Positions 1-10,700 of a DNA stretch of 57,049 bases are shown here, piece after piece (the stretch's first letter is position 1; each line of letters begins with the position of its first letter). Source of the stretch: CAZLMW01 sp964560875 (GTDB taxonomy: Bacteria > Myxococcota_A > UBA9042); the NCBI GenBank assembly GCA_964560875.1, contig CAZLMW010000047.1:1-57049 (forward strand). Direction: 5' to 3'. Position numbers and translations under genes: made by a program. The notes below the pieces were generated by a model that saw nothing but the letters and a program-made list of their open reading frames with translations, searched no databases and had not been told where the DNA came from.

Positions 1-392
1 TCGAAGGCCTCGAAAACTACATGGCCGACAAGGGCTTCGAGACGCTCGACCAGATGATCGGCAAAGCGATCCCGGCGTACTCGGATTGGGGCAACCTTGA
101 CCTCAACTTCGAATCGATCGCCAAAATCGACGCTGAAGAGTGCATTGGATGCTACGACTGCGTGCCCGCGTGCCAAGACGGCGCCCACCAATGCATCTTC
201 CCGTCCAAGGACGACTCGCGTGTGCCGATCATCGATGAATCCGAGTGCGTGGGCTGCAACCTCTGCCAGATCGTGTGCCCGGTGCCGGACTGCATCACGA
301 TGGTCGAGGTCGATAACGGCTTTACGCCCGCGACCTGGAATCAGCACCTCGCCGGCACGCACCAGCTGCGACCGAAGAAGGGCGCCCACTAG
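1..392 (+). CDS. preA: NAD-dependent dihydropyrimidine dehydrogenase subunit PreA, C-terminal part (5' cut by window)
   Basis: The reading frame is open from base 3 (bases 1-2 finish the previous codon) to TAG at 390-392, so the gene starts outside the window. What is visible is the C-terminal ferredoxin-like module with two [4Fe-4S] motifs: CIGCYDCVPAC near the middle and CVGCNLCQIVCPV further on, followed by the typical CITM tail. This arrangement is characteristic of PreA, the catalytic subunit of bacterial dihydropyrimidine dehydrogenase, where the clusters pass electrons from the partner PreT to the FMN barrel during uracil and thymine reduction. The partner and the FMN domain would lie left of the window. 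A generic two-cluster ferredoxin fusion is the alternative, but the spacing and tail favour PreA. Confidence 0.88.
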   Translation, partial: EGLENYMADKGFETLDQMIGKAIPAYSDWGNLDLNFESIAKIDAEECIGCYDCVPACQDGAHQCIFPSKDDSRVPIIDESECVGCNLCQIVCPVPDCITMVEVDNGFTPATWNQHLAGTHQLRPKKGAH

Positions 393-438
393 CATCGCTG
401 CGGCGCGCATGTGCTTGGACCCGCCAGCGACCGCGCAT

Positions 439-516
439 CAGTCCCATTTGTCGATGATGCTGGCGCGCTGAATGCGTGCGTGCTCGGCCGAGCGCAGTCC
501 CATTTTCGAGTGGGAC
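439..516. promoter_or_regulatory. Candidate activator-binding cluster (repeated GTCCCA half-sites)
   Basis: CAGTCCCATTT occurs at 439-449 and again at 495-505. The second copy is part of an inverted repeat, GTCCCA (497-502) with TGGGAC (511-516) across 8 bases. The cluster sits about 65-145 bases upstream of the -24 element of the sigma-54 promoter at 583, where enhancer-binding activators usually dock. The repeats are seen directly; the activator-binding role is inferred from position. Confidence 0.45.
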
Positions 517-582
517 CGGTCTCGAGACTAGCCCTGCCGTGGCAAGCGCGTTGTAAGTTATTGATTTTGTTGAATCGTCGCT

Positions 583-598
583 TGGCACAAGGCTTGCT
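583..598 (+). promoter_or_regulatory. Sigma-54 (RpoN) promoter
   Basis: TGGCACAAGGCTTGCT matches the -24/-12 consensus TGGCAC-N5-TTGCW at every fixed base, with the required 12-base step between GG (584-585) and GC (596-597). Transcription would start near 610. No convincing ORF follows before the convergent gene ending at 914, so the product is probably a non-coding RNA. Confidence 0.75.
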
Positions 599-608
599 TG
601 TACCAGCG

Positions 609-830
609 CGGCGCCTGTAGACGGCGCCGCCGGGCGGTGCGTGCGACCGCCCGGTTGAGCAGCATGGTTGGCTGGCCGGGGGGCGTGAAAGCGTCTGGTC
701 CCGGGTGGTGGTGGCTGCTTGGCCGCGCAGTAAATCCTGCGCGGTGTCTACGGGGGAGGGCGCAGCCGCGTCATCGCCGCGGTTCGTCCGCTGGCGGGAC
801 GCTGCACGTTTTTGGGGTCCTGTTTTTTTT
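609..830 (+). ncRNA. Candidate sigma-54-driven small RNA with tandem hairpins
   Basis: This occupies most of the 520-base gene-free stretch 393-913. Three perfect hairpins follow the promoter: a 7-bp stem CGGCGCC/GGCGCCG (609-629, 7-base loop), a 9-bp stem CCGGGCGGT/ACCGCCCGG (630-654, 7-base loop), and an 8-bp stem CCGCGCAG/CTGCGCGG (723-744, 6-base loop). A run of eight T at 823-830 is a plausible 3' end, but the stem before it is weak. Short open frames here have no ribosome-binding site and unconvincing composition. Myxobacteria are known to carry at least one sigma-54-dependent developmental sRNA (Pxr); I claim only analogy, not homology. The end point is a guess. Confidence 0.45.
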
Positions 831-913
831 CGGGAGGGCCCTAAAAATAGCGCTGGGTGTGCAAGGTCGACAACCCCGACCCGATCGACACCGCCCGCAA
901 TCGCGACGTTGCG

Positions 914-1876
914 CTAGCGAACGTAATCCCACGAGAACGCCCCTCCGAACGTACCGCCAGGCAGCGCACGCAGCGCGGTGGCCGCTAGCCGCATAACACG
1001 CCCGCCAGCGCTGGCGTCGAACGGACATCTATTGCCGGTAGCCACGGCGCCCAAACTCGCTTTCAACACCGCCTCCGTCGCGTCCTGCCACGGTGTGTCG
1101 ATCTGCCGCACCGCCCCGTTCCGCGTACGCCATGCGCGCCGCTTCCCGTCGCCGAGCTCCCAACCCCACTCGCCGTCCACCGTCTCCCCCACGACGCGGC
1201 GTGCGCTGCGTTCGGCGGCCCGCTGCTCAATGCACCTGAGGGTCAACTCCCGCCACGTCCAGCTCGCCTCGAAGCGCTGCGTATCGCCGTCCCAGCGGGC
1301 TTGCACGCGCGGCTGCATCCCCGGCAGAACGTCCCAGATCGAACCGAGGTCATGCACCAAGACATCGAGCAGTCGCCCGTACCGAGCCACATCCGGCGTT
1401 CCGGGCGGCAACGAACGCGCCTGTTCGTGACGTTCGACCACGACCGATCGCGTCTCCAACGGCTCAACCTGCGCAAGAACCGCCATGGCTGGGGCTTCTG
1501 CGCGGCACGTGTGAGCGACGAAGCATCGACCAGAACCCGCGAACTGCAGCGCGTCCGCAGCCGTCTCGTCCCCAGCGAGTGGCTTTTCGACGACAACGTG
1601 CACGCCCCTCTCCAGCAGCGGCAATGCGACTTTCACGTGCGTATCTGTCGGCGTGCAAACGCTCGCCCAATGCGCGGCCTCTGACCACGCTGCCCGCTCC
1701 GATTCAGCGACCCTTACCAGCCCCGACAGGCCCCAAGAGCCGACTCGTTGTGCGTCACGCGGGTGCCGAACCAGTACGCCGACGCGCCCGGGCCCGAAGA
1801 TCCGGAGCCAGGCGGCCGCGTGCTTGCGTCCCATTTCGCCGGCGCCGATGACGAGCGCACACGTTTGACTGCTCAT
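914..1876 (-). CDS. Gfo/Idh/MocA-family NAD(P)-dependent oxidoreductase
   Basis: A 320-residue protein, the usual family length. The N-terminus has a Rossmann dinucleotide loop (VIGAGEMG, residues about 9-16). CTPTDTH follows near residue 75, and the family hallmark EKPLAGD near 97-103 supplies the conserved EKP lysine. The C-terminal half should form the beta-sheet substrate domain. The family oxidises or reduces sugars, inositols and related ring substrates; the substrate here cannot be read from sequence. The ATG at 1876 is preceded by GAGG 9 bases upstream and overlaps the stop of a tiny upstream ORF, suggesting coupled translation. It converges on the candidate sRNA at 609-830. Confidence 0.88.
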   Translation of the reverse strand: MSSQTCALVIGAGEMGRKHAAAWLRIFGPGRVGVLVRHPRDAQRVGSWGLSGLVRVAESERAAWSEAAHWASVCTPTDTHVKVALPLLERGVHVVVEKPLAGDETAADALQFAGSGRCFVAHTCRAEAPAMAVLAQVEPLETRSVVVERHEQARSLPPGTPDVARYGRLLDVLVHDLGSIWDVLPGMQPRVQARWDGDTQRFEASWTWRELTLRCIEQRAAERSARRVVGETVDGEWGWELGDGKRRAWRTRNGAVRQIDTPWQDATEAVLKASLGAVATGNRCPFDASAGGRVMRLAATALRALPGGTFGGAFSWDYVR

Positions 1877-2037
1877 GTATGGGCCTCAATTGTTGCGCGG
1901 TCGTGGCGCGTGCGCTCGTCGTGAACGTCGCTCATCGCTTCGATCAACCCTGACATCGCCTGCAGCGCCGCTCGCTTTGTGGCGTCAATCTCACGATAAC
2001 CCATCGCCAAGGCCGTTCCCGCACGCGTTTGCGACAT
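1873..2037 (-). CDS. Small hypothetical protein coupled to the oxidoreductase
   Basis: A 54-residue ORF beginning MSQTRAGTALAMGYR. Its TGA overlaps the ATG of the Gfo/Idh/MocA gene (ATGA), the usual sign of translational coupling. The body is polar, rich in Arg, Asp and Glu, and probably helical, with no signal or membrane segment. The frame stays open up to 2127, so an 84-residue version is possible, but the N-terminal extension has no ribosome-binding site; GGGGTGG precedes the chosen ATG. I do not recognise a family. It may simply be a leader ORF. Confidence 0.38.
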   Translation of the reverse strand: MSQTRAGTALAMGYREIDATKRAALQAMSGLIEAMSDVHDERTRHDRATIEAHT

Positions 2038-2228
2038 CTTTGCCACCCCGGAGCAAGGCATCCATGCAAGCCGGCCGAGGCGTGTGCTTCGCCTGCTTTT
2101 ATGATCCGACCCCGACGTAAATGGCATACTAACTCAGTGGGCGGGTCCCCCGCGCGGCGACCCTCTACGCGGTACCGAGCGCTTTCAGAGAACAAAATCG
2201 GGCCGCAGCGCGTTGTTTCTTGAAGCAA

Positions 2229-2249
2229 GGCCTCGCTCGAAAGGAGGCC
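2229..2249. promoter_or_regulatory. Inverted repeat upstream of the prkA promoter
   Basis: GGCCTC (2229-2234) and GAGGCC (2244-2249) form a perfect 6-bp inverted repeat with a 9-base spacer. It ends 12 bases before the -24 element of the sigma-54 promoter at 2262. It could be an operator or activator site; function is inferred from position only. Confidence 0.3.
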
Positions 2250-2261
2250 ACGACAGTCCGG

Positions 2262-2277
2262 CGGCACGCCCCTTGCA
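2262..2277 (+). promoter_or_regulatory. Sigma-54 promoter of the prkA operon
   Basis: CGGCACGCCCCTTGCA fits TGGCACG-N4-TTGCW with one mismatch at the first base. The GG (2263-2264) to GC (2275-2276) step is exactly 12. The start would be near 2289, giving a leader of about 50 bases to the ATG at 2341. In Escherichia coli the homologous yeaGH operon responds to nitrogen starvation through NtrC and sigma-54, which fits this promoter. Confidence 0.75.
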
Positions 2278-2340
2278 TCGTTCCCAACTAGCGGGACGGG
2301 CTGCGGGCACGGTGCACGCCCCTACCTCGCGGAGGCAAAA

Positions 2341-4395
<2,055 letters not shown>

Positions 4396-4410
4396 GGGAG
4401 GCTCAACATC

Positions 4411-4575
4411 ATGATTCAGTTGGAAATCGACGCCTTTCTCGAGCGCATTCGCAGCCGCGAGGCGAGCGAAGAACAACCCAAGCCCGAACGGGCGCGTAAG
4501 CGGCTGGAGGAACCTCTCAAAGCCAAGTCAACCAAGACCCAGGTCAACCAAGCCCCAAGTCGACCAAGCGGGTAG
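4411..4575 (+). CDS. Small charged protein between prkA and yeaH
   Basis: A 54-residue ORF starting MIQLEIDAFLERIRSREAS and ending RPSG. It has a strong ribosome-binding site, GGGAGG, 9 bases before the ATG, and lies 15 bases after the prkA stop in an otherwise tight operon. The first half is an acidic/basic helix. The second half is Lys/Pro/Gln-rich and is encoded by an imperfect short DNA repeat (GTCAACCAAG and variants), so it looks disordered. I do not recognise it. It may be a partner of PrkA or YeaH, or a translational spacer. Confidence 0.6.
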   Translation: MIQLEIDAFLERIRSREASEEQPKPERARKRLEEPLKAKSTKTQVNQAPSRPSG

Positions 4576-4614
4576 CCATGTTCCTGTGAAGGAACGGGAG
4601 AACGACGCACCCTC

Positions 4615-5706
4615 ATGCTGAACATCGACCAGGACCTCTCGAGGTTCAAAGACATCGTCAAAGGCCGCGTCCGCAAGGATCTGCGCAAGTACATGTCGTC
4701 TTCCGAGATGATCGGCAAGCAGGGCAAGGAGCTGGTCAGCATCCCGATTCACCAGGTCGGAATTCCGCGACTCCGCTACGGCAAGAACGAAAACGGCATC
4801 GGCCAGGGCGACGGCGAAGAGGGCGAAGGTGCCGGTCAGCCCGGCGAAGGTCAGCAGGCAGGAGATCAGCCCGGTGAACACCTGCTCGAGGTGGAGTTCA
4901 CGGTCGATGAGCTCGCTCAAATCCTCGGCGAAGAGCTCGAACTACCCCGCATCGAACCCAAGGGCAGCCAGGAAAGTGACGCGGCCAACGCTCGCTACAA
5001 GGGCATCACGCGACAAGGCCCCGAGTCGCTGCGGCACGGCAAACGGACCTACAAGCAGGCGCTGAAGCGAAGCATCGCGTCCGGTGCGTTCAACCCCAAC
5101 AAGCCGGTGGTCGTTCCCATCAAAGACGACCGTCGCTATCGGCACTACGTCGTGGAAAAGGAGCCCCGCTCGGCGTGCGTCGTCGTGTACATGATGGATG
5201 TCAGCGGCTCGATGGGGCGCGAACAGAAGGAGATCGTGCGCTCCGAGGTGTTCTGGATCGATACCTGGCTGCGCCATCACTACGAGGGCTTCGAGGCGCG
5301 CTTCATCATCCACGACGCCGCCGCGCGCGAGGTGGACCGCGACACCTTCTTTCGCACCCGCGAGTCAGGGGGAACGCTGATCAGCAGCGCGTACAAGCTC
5401 TGCGCCGAGATCATCGACAAGGACTACCCCTCCAGCGATTGGAATATCTACCCGTTCCACTTCAGCGACGGCGACAACGCCACACGCAGCGACACGCGAA
5501 CCTGCCTCGAGATCGTCAAAAACAAGCTGCTCCCGGTAGCCAACCAATTCAGCTACGCGCAAGTCGAATCGGTGTACGGCAGCGGGCAGTTCATCAAGGA
5601 CCTGCGCGGCGAATTCGAAGGCGACGAAGCCGTGGTGCTGAGCCGCATTCCCGACCGCGACGCGATCATGGACTCCATCAAGGAGTTGCTCGGAAAAGGG
5701 CGGTAA
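4615..5706 (+). CDS. yeaH: YeaH/YhbH family (DUF444) protein with vWA-type MIDAS
   Basis: A 363-residue protein, somewhat shorter than E. coli YeaH (427). A Gly/Glu/Gln-rich acidic linker covers about residues 60-90. The C-terminal half holds a von Willebrand A-like fold with the metal-site motif DVSGSMG (residues 195-201) and a later FSDGDN. The family is always found beside prkA and spoVR. Its biochemical role is unknown, but vWA domains paired with AAA+ proteins usually act as adaptors, so a PrkA partner is a reasonable inference. The ATG follows a GGGAG about 14 bases upstream, slightly distant. Confidence 0.92.
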   Translation: MLNIDQDLSRFKDIVKGRVRKDLRKYMSSSEMIGKQGKELVSIPIHQVGIPRLRYGKNENGIGQGDGEEGEGAGQPGEGQQAGDQPGEHLLEVEFTVDELAQILGEELELPRIEPKGSQESDAANARYKGITRQGPESLRHGKRTYKQALKRSIASGAFNPNKPVVVPIKDDRRYRHYVVEKEPRSACVVVYMMDVSGSMGREQKEIVRSEVFWIDTWLRHHYEGFEARFIIHDAAAREVDRDTFFRTRESGGTLISSAYKLCAEIIDKDYPSSDWNIYPFHFSDGDNATRSDTRTCLEIVKNKLLPVANQFSYAQVESVYGSGQFIKDLRGEFEGDEAVVLSRIPDRDAIMDSIKELLGKGR

Positions 5707-5709
5707 ACG

Positions 5710-7266
5710 ATGTCGATGCCAAGCCGCCGGTTTCAACGTGAGGGGCGTGGCCTGCCCCCCGAGCTTGAGGAGATGCGCCTGCACATCGTCGAGCTCGGCA
5801 AGAGCTATGGCCTCGACTTCTTCGAGACCAACTTCCTGATGTGCAACTGGGAAGAGATCAACATGCTCGCCGCGTACGAGGGCTTTCCCGTCCGCTATCC
5901 GCACTGGCGCTGGGGCATGGAATACCTGCGCATGCAGAAGTCGTACGAGTTCGGCCTGCACAAGATCTACGAGATGGTGATCAACACCAATCCCTCGTAC
6001 GCCTACCTGCTCGACAACAACCTCATCGTCGACCAAAAACTGGTGATGGCCCACGTCCTCGGCCACGTCGATTTCTTCAAGAACAACGTGTGGTTTGCGC
6101 CCACCAACAGGCGCATGTTGGACACGATGGCCAACCACGCGACGCGCATTCGCCGGATCATGGACCGCCACGGGCAAAGCGAGGTGGAAGCGTTCATCGA
6201 CCTCTGCCTGAGCCTCGACAACCTCATCGACCCCTATGCCGAGCACATTCGACGGCACCGGCAATTCAGCGAGGAGCAGATCGAAGCCGCGGAATCCGAT
6301 GTCGAGGTCGCGCGAATCCCGGCGAAGGACTACATGGACCCGCACATCAATCCGCCGAAGTTCCTGGAGGCGCAGCGGCAAAAGAAGCTCGACGACCTGA
6401 TGAAGATGAAGTCCGTGCCCGAGGAGCCGCAGCGCGACGTCCTCAAGTTCCTGCTCGATCACGCTCCGCTGGCCCGATGGCAATACGACTGCCTGCAGAT
6501 CGTGCGCGACGAGGCGTATTACTTCGCGCCCCAGGCCAAGACCAAGATCATGAACGAGGGCTGGGCCACGTTCTGGCACACGCGGTTGATGACCGATCAC
6601 ATCCTCGATGAATCCGAAGTCATCGATTACTGCGACCACCACAGCGGCACCGTCGCGCAGCAGCCCGGGCAATTGAACCCGTACAAGATGGGCGTCGAGC
6701 TGTTCCGCGACATCCAAATGCGCTGGAGCACGGGACGGCACGGCAAGGAGTGGCTGGACTGCGACGACGCGACGATCAAGCGCGAATGGGACACGGGAGC
6801 CGGCGCTGAGATTGGGCTTGAGAAGGTCTTCGAAGTGCGCCGAACCCACAACGACGTGACCTTCCTCGACACCTTCCTGACCGAAGACTTCTGCCGGCGG
6901 CAGGGCTTCTTCACGACCAAATACGACCCGCGATCCCGGCAGTGGATCATCAACACGCGGGAGTTCCGGGCGGTGAAAAAGCAGATGCTTCAGACGCTGG
7001 CGCAGCGGGGAACACCGCGGGCGTATGTCGTCGACGCCAACCACGGAAACCGCCAGGAATTGCGTCTGAACCACCGCCACGACGGGCTCGACATCAAGCT
7101 CGAATGGGCGTCAACGGTGTTGGGCAACCTCGCAGCGCTTTGGTCCCGCCCCGTTCATCTCGAGACGATGGTGGACGGCAAGCCGGTGATGCTCACGCAC
7201 GACGGTTCGGAGATGAAACAGCGCGAGCTGGACACGCAGGCCGATGAAGCGGAGGCCGTCGCGTGA
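5710..7266 (+). CDS. spoVR: SpoVR family protein
   Basis: A 518-residue protein matching SpoVR/YcgB in length. Recognisable family features include the aromatic N-terminal block, NEGWATFWH (a HEAT-like His/Glu motif near residues 280-288), and a conserved region around the DHHSGTVAQQPGQLNPY segment. The gene begins three bases after the yeaH stop with GGGCGG as ribosome-binding site. In Bacillus SpoVR affects spore cortex formation; in Gram-negatives it travels with prkA and yeaH under starvation control. The biochemical function is not established. Its stop overlaps the GTG of the next gene. Confidence 0.93.
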   Translation: MSMPSRRFQREGRGLPPELEEMRLHIVELGKSYGLDFFETNFLMCNWEEINMLAAYEGFPVRYPHWRWGMEYLRMQKSYEFGLHKIYEMVINTNPSYAYLLDNNLIVDQKLVMAHVLGHVDFFKNNVWFAPTNRRMLDTMANHATRIRRIMDRHGQSEVEAFIDLCLSLDNLIDPYAEHIRRHRQFSEEQIEAAESDVEVARIPAKDYMDPHINPPKFLEAQRQKKLDDLMKMKSVPEEPQRDVLKFLLDHAPLARWQYDCLQIVRDEAYYFAPQAKTKIMNEGWATFWHTRLMTDHILDESEVIDYCDHHSGTVAQQPGQLNPYKMGVELFRDIQMRWSTGRHGKEWLDCDDATIKREWDTGAGAEIGLEKVFEVRRTHNDVTFLDTFLTEDFCRRQGFFTTKYDPRSRQWIINTREFRAVKKQMLQTLAQRGTPRAYVVDANHGNRQELRLNHRHDGLDIKLEWASTVLGNLAALWSRPVHLETMVDGKPVMLTHDGSEMKQRELDTQADEAEAVA

Positions 7267-7724
7267 AGCTGTCCGACGCCATCGACGAAGCGCTCGACGA
7301 GGCGGTCAAAGCCGGCGATGTGTCCAAGTCGCCGCTGGCCATCGAGGCCGACGGTCGCAAGGCCGAAATCAACGTGGTGGATGCCGACAGAATTGGCGTC
7401 CGCGTGCGCGCCGTAAAGGTGGACAGGGGCGTACCCGTTGACGTCGCCGCCGAGGCGGTCGCCCTGCCCGACCGGGCGCGTTCGTTGCAGGAACCTGTCG
7501 TGCCGCTCGAGGTCGACACCCGCATCGGACGAGCGGTCTTGCGAACCGAGCCCGGCGCCATTCGTCGGCGCGAGTTCTTCGACATCGGACTCGACGGCAG
7601 CGGCGAAATCGATGTGCAGCGCTACCGCGTCAACGACGATGGCGACCGAGATCGCGTCGATTGGACGATGACCCGCGACCAGCTCGGCAGGTTGCTGGAC
7701 GAATTGACCACGGAATCGTCATAG
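7263..7724 (+). CDS. Hypothetical protein, fourth member of the prkA-yeaH-spoVR operon
   Basis: A 153-residue protein beginning at GTG 7263, which overlaps the spoVR stop (GTGA), a strong sign of coupled translation. It is acidic, rich in Asp, Arg and Val, with no signal peptide or membrane segment. The N-terminus (KLSDAIDEALDEAVKAGD) looks helical and the rest probably beta-rich. I do not recognise a family. Because it is translationally tied to SpoVR it is a candidate lineage-specific accessory factor of the system. Confidence 0.78.
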   Translation: MKLSDAIDEALDEAVKAGDVSKSPLAIEADGRKAEINVVDADRIGVRVRAVKVDRGVPVDVAAEAVALPDRARSLQEPVVPLEVDTRIGRAVLRTEPGAIRRREFFDIGLDGSGEIDVQRYRVNDDGDRDRVDWTMTRDQLGRLLDELTTESS

Positions 7725-7787
7725 TGCAACCAACGTACTAGTAACGTATCCGTGGCGCTGCGAGGGGCGGGCCGCGTTGGAGCACCC

Positions 7788-10700
7788 ATGAACGCACCCA
7801 TCCGGTTTGGCCGGGGCGGCGGTTTGCCGCGCTCGGTCGGCTCACTCGTTTTGGCCGCCGTCTTCCTGGTTGCAGCTGTCGGTTGCACCGGCGATCCCGA
7901 CGACGGCGATGACTCCGCCGATGCTGTTGCAGACGCGGGTGACGACGCCACGACAGGCGATGGCGCGACCGGTGCAGACGGCCAGGTGGGCGGAGATTCA
8001 ACCGCCGGCGATATCAGCGGCGACACAGCGACGCATCCGGCCCCTGAAGTGAAGTTCACAGCCCCGGCGAACGGCGCGGTCGTCAAGGGCAAGATCAAGT
8101 TCGAGATCGACGCGAAGGCGGCGGCAGGTTTGACGATCAAGAAGGTTGATCTCGACATCGACAGTGCGCTGTACGTGAGCGACGAAAAGGCGCCCTGGTC
8201 ATTCGTTCTCGATACCAACCAGCGGCCCGAAGGCGAGTACAAGATCGGCGCCACTGCCCATGACTCGGCCGGCGGCAAAAAGCGCGCTGAGATCGCGATT
8301 ACGATCGATCGTTCGGGACCTGAGATCCTCTTCAAGAGCCCGCTCGCCAACGCACATGTCAACGGGGATGTGACGCCCATCAAGCTCGCCCTGGAGGTGG
8401 CCGGAGATCAGCCCACGACCGTCGCCTTCTCCGCGATTCGCAAAGGCAAGATCTCGGTCTTGAAGACGCTCAAAGAGGCGCCCTGGCAGACGGATTGGAG
8501 CACGAAGGGGCTCGAAGGCGGGGCGTGGACGCTGCGCGCCATCGGTAACGACAAACACGGCAACTCGACGACCACGACCGTCAACGTGGTCGTCGACCGT
8601 GGCCCGAAAACAACCCTCGAGACGCCCAAATCCGGGCAAACTGTGTTCGGGACCATCGATGTCAAAGTCACCTGCGAAGACGACGTCGGCCTGACCAAAC
8701 TCAAGGTCGATACGGGCGGCAAGGTGATCGCGGAGCAGTCCATCTCCGGGACCAAGAAGACCGTCACCGTCAAGTGGAACACGGTCGGGTTCAAGCCCAC
8801 GTTCAACGTCCTGACGGCCACGTGTTTCGACGGCAATGGGCAGTTCAGCAATGATCACGCGAAGGTAACGGTGGACCAAAAGCCCGTTGCGGCGCTCAAG
8901 TCATGTACAGGCCAGGGGTTCAAGAACTGCACCGCAGTCCCGGTGGTCCCGGCGGCTCTCTTCGGCACCCACAAGCTCATCGCCGGTGTGCAGGACGACG
9001 ACGCGACGTTGAAGTCGGTCGCCCTCAAGCTCGATGGCAAACCGCTCGCCGACTTGAGCAAAGCGCCGTTCGAGCACGCGTGGGACACGACAAAGACCGC
9101 CGACGGGCCGCACAAGCTCGACGCGACCTTCAAGACCAGCAAAGGGGACGCGCTCAACCTGTCGTTCTCGGTCACCATCAACAACTGCGACACCGACAAG
9201 GATGGGCACAAGGACAAGACCGCCGCGTGCGGTGGCCTCGACTGCGACGACAAGGACAAGGGCGTGTTTCCGGGCGCCGCCGATCCGTACGGCGACGGCA
9301 AAGACAGCAACTGCGACGGCAAAGACGGCAAAGACGCGGACGGCGACGGCTACTTCGATAAGGCCTCGGGCGGCAAAGACTGCAACGACAGCGACAAGAC
9401 GATTCGCCCGTGTGCCGATGACAAAGCCGGCGACGGGATCGACTCCAATTGCGACGGAAAGGACACGCAGAGCTGCGACGACTGTGATTCGTGCTCCGTG
9501 GACACCGCGTCGGGCGATTCCTGCCTGCACATCGCGTTTGGAGACGGCAACAAGTGCAGCGACGGCAACCCGTGCAGCACCGGAGATACCTGCAACAACG
9601 GCAGCTGCATCGCGACATCCAGCAAGGACTGCAACGACGGCAACCTGTGCACGGCCGACAGCTGTTCGGTATCCGGCAGCGGCGCGAACGCCAAGCTCAG
9701 CTGCAAACACACGCCATCAACCGGCGCGTGCTTTGATGGAGACGCGTGCACCGTGAAGACGTGCATCAAGGGCGTGTGCAAGGTCGGCGGCGCGGTCAAG
9801 TGCGACGACGGAATCGCATGCACCGAGGACAAGTGCGACGCCAAGAGCGGGTGCTTCGCGGTCACTGCGAAAGACGGGGCGGCGTGCGCAACCGGCTGCA
9901 AGATCGGCGTCTGCAAGACCGGCACGTGCAATGGGTCCGTCGACGGGATCTGGCAGAAGATCTACGCCGGGTCGACCGGGCGCGTGATGACGATCGTGCC
10001 GGCCGGCAAAGGCGAGTACTTCGGGGTCGGGTACGCCGTGTCCGGACTGCCCATGGGCTTCATCATGCGGTTTGACGGGGCAGGCAAGGCGATTTGGCAG
10101 AAGAACCTCGGCGCCTCCTCGTCCGGCGCGTTGATCGACGCGGCGGCGGATGGAAAAGGCGGGGTGATCGCCGGCGGGGTCAAGATCGGCGGCTTCGGGG
10201 GGACACAGCAAGGCGCCGTTTCGTGGATCAGCAGCACGGGCAGCGTCAAGAAGACGACAAACGTGACCGGCACCGTGAGCCTGACCGGGATCACCGTTGA
10301 TGACGACGGAAACGCGTATGTGGCAGGGGGAGTTGGCACGACGTCGCCAAACGGAGGACGAGTGGTCGCGCTTTCGACCACCGGCAGCACCAAGTGGACG
10401 CAGGACGCGACCGGGACCGGCAAGGGCGCGACGCTCAATCGCATCGAGTATGCCGATGGCCACGTCGTCGCGGTCGGGGCGGCACCCGCGGGAAACTACA
10501 CGACCGGGTTCGCCCGGAAACTGTCCACCGCAGGCAAGACTATTTGGACCCTGAAGACCCAACCATCCGGATACATTTCAGCGAGTTTCGTCGGCCTGTC
10601 CGCATCAAAGACCGGCTGGGTCGCAGGGGGCGCAGCGCAGAAGTTCAGCAGCGCCAGCGCGTTCGCAGTGGGCATCGACAACAACGGCAAGAAGCTCTGG

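Noticed and set aside
598..996. 132-codon and 70-codon plus-strand frames downstream of the first sigma-54 promoter
   Set aside because: No ribosome-binding site, Arg/Gly-heavy random-looking composition, and they run antisense into the oxidoreductase gene; a non-coding RNA explains the hairpins better.
5365..7080. 571-codon minus-strand frame across yeaH and spoVR
   Set aside because: Antisense shadow of two conserved genes; no domain recognisable.
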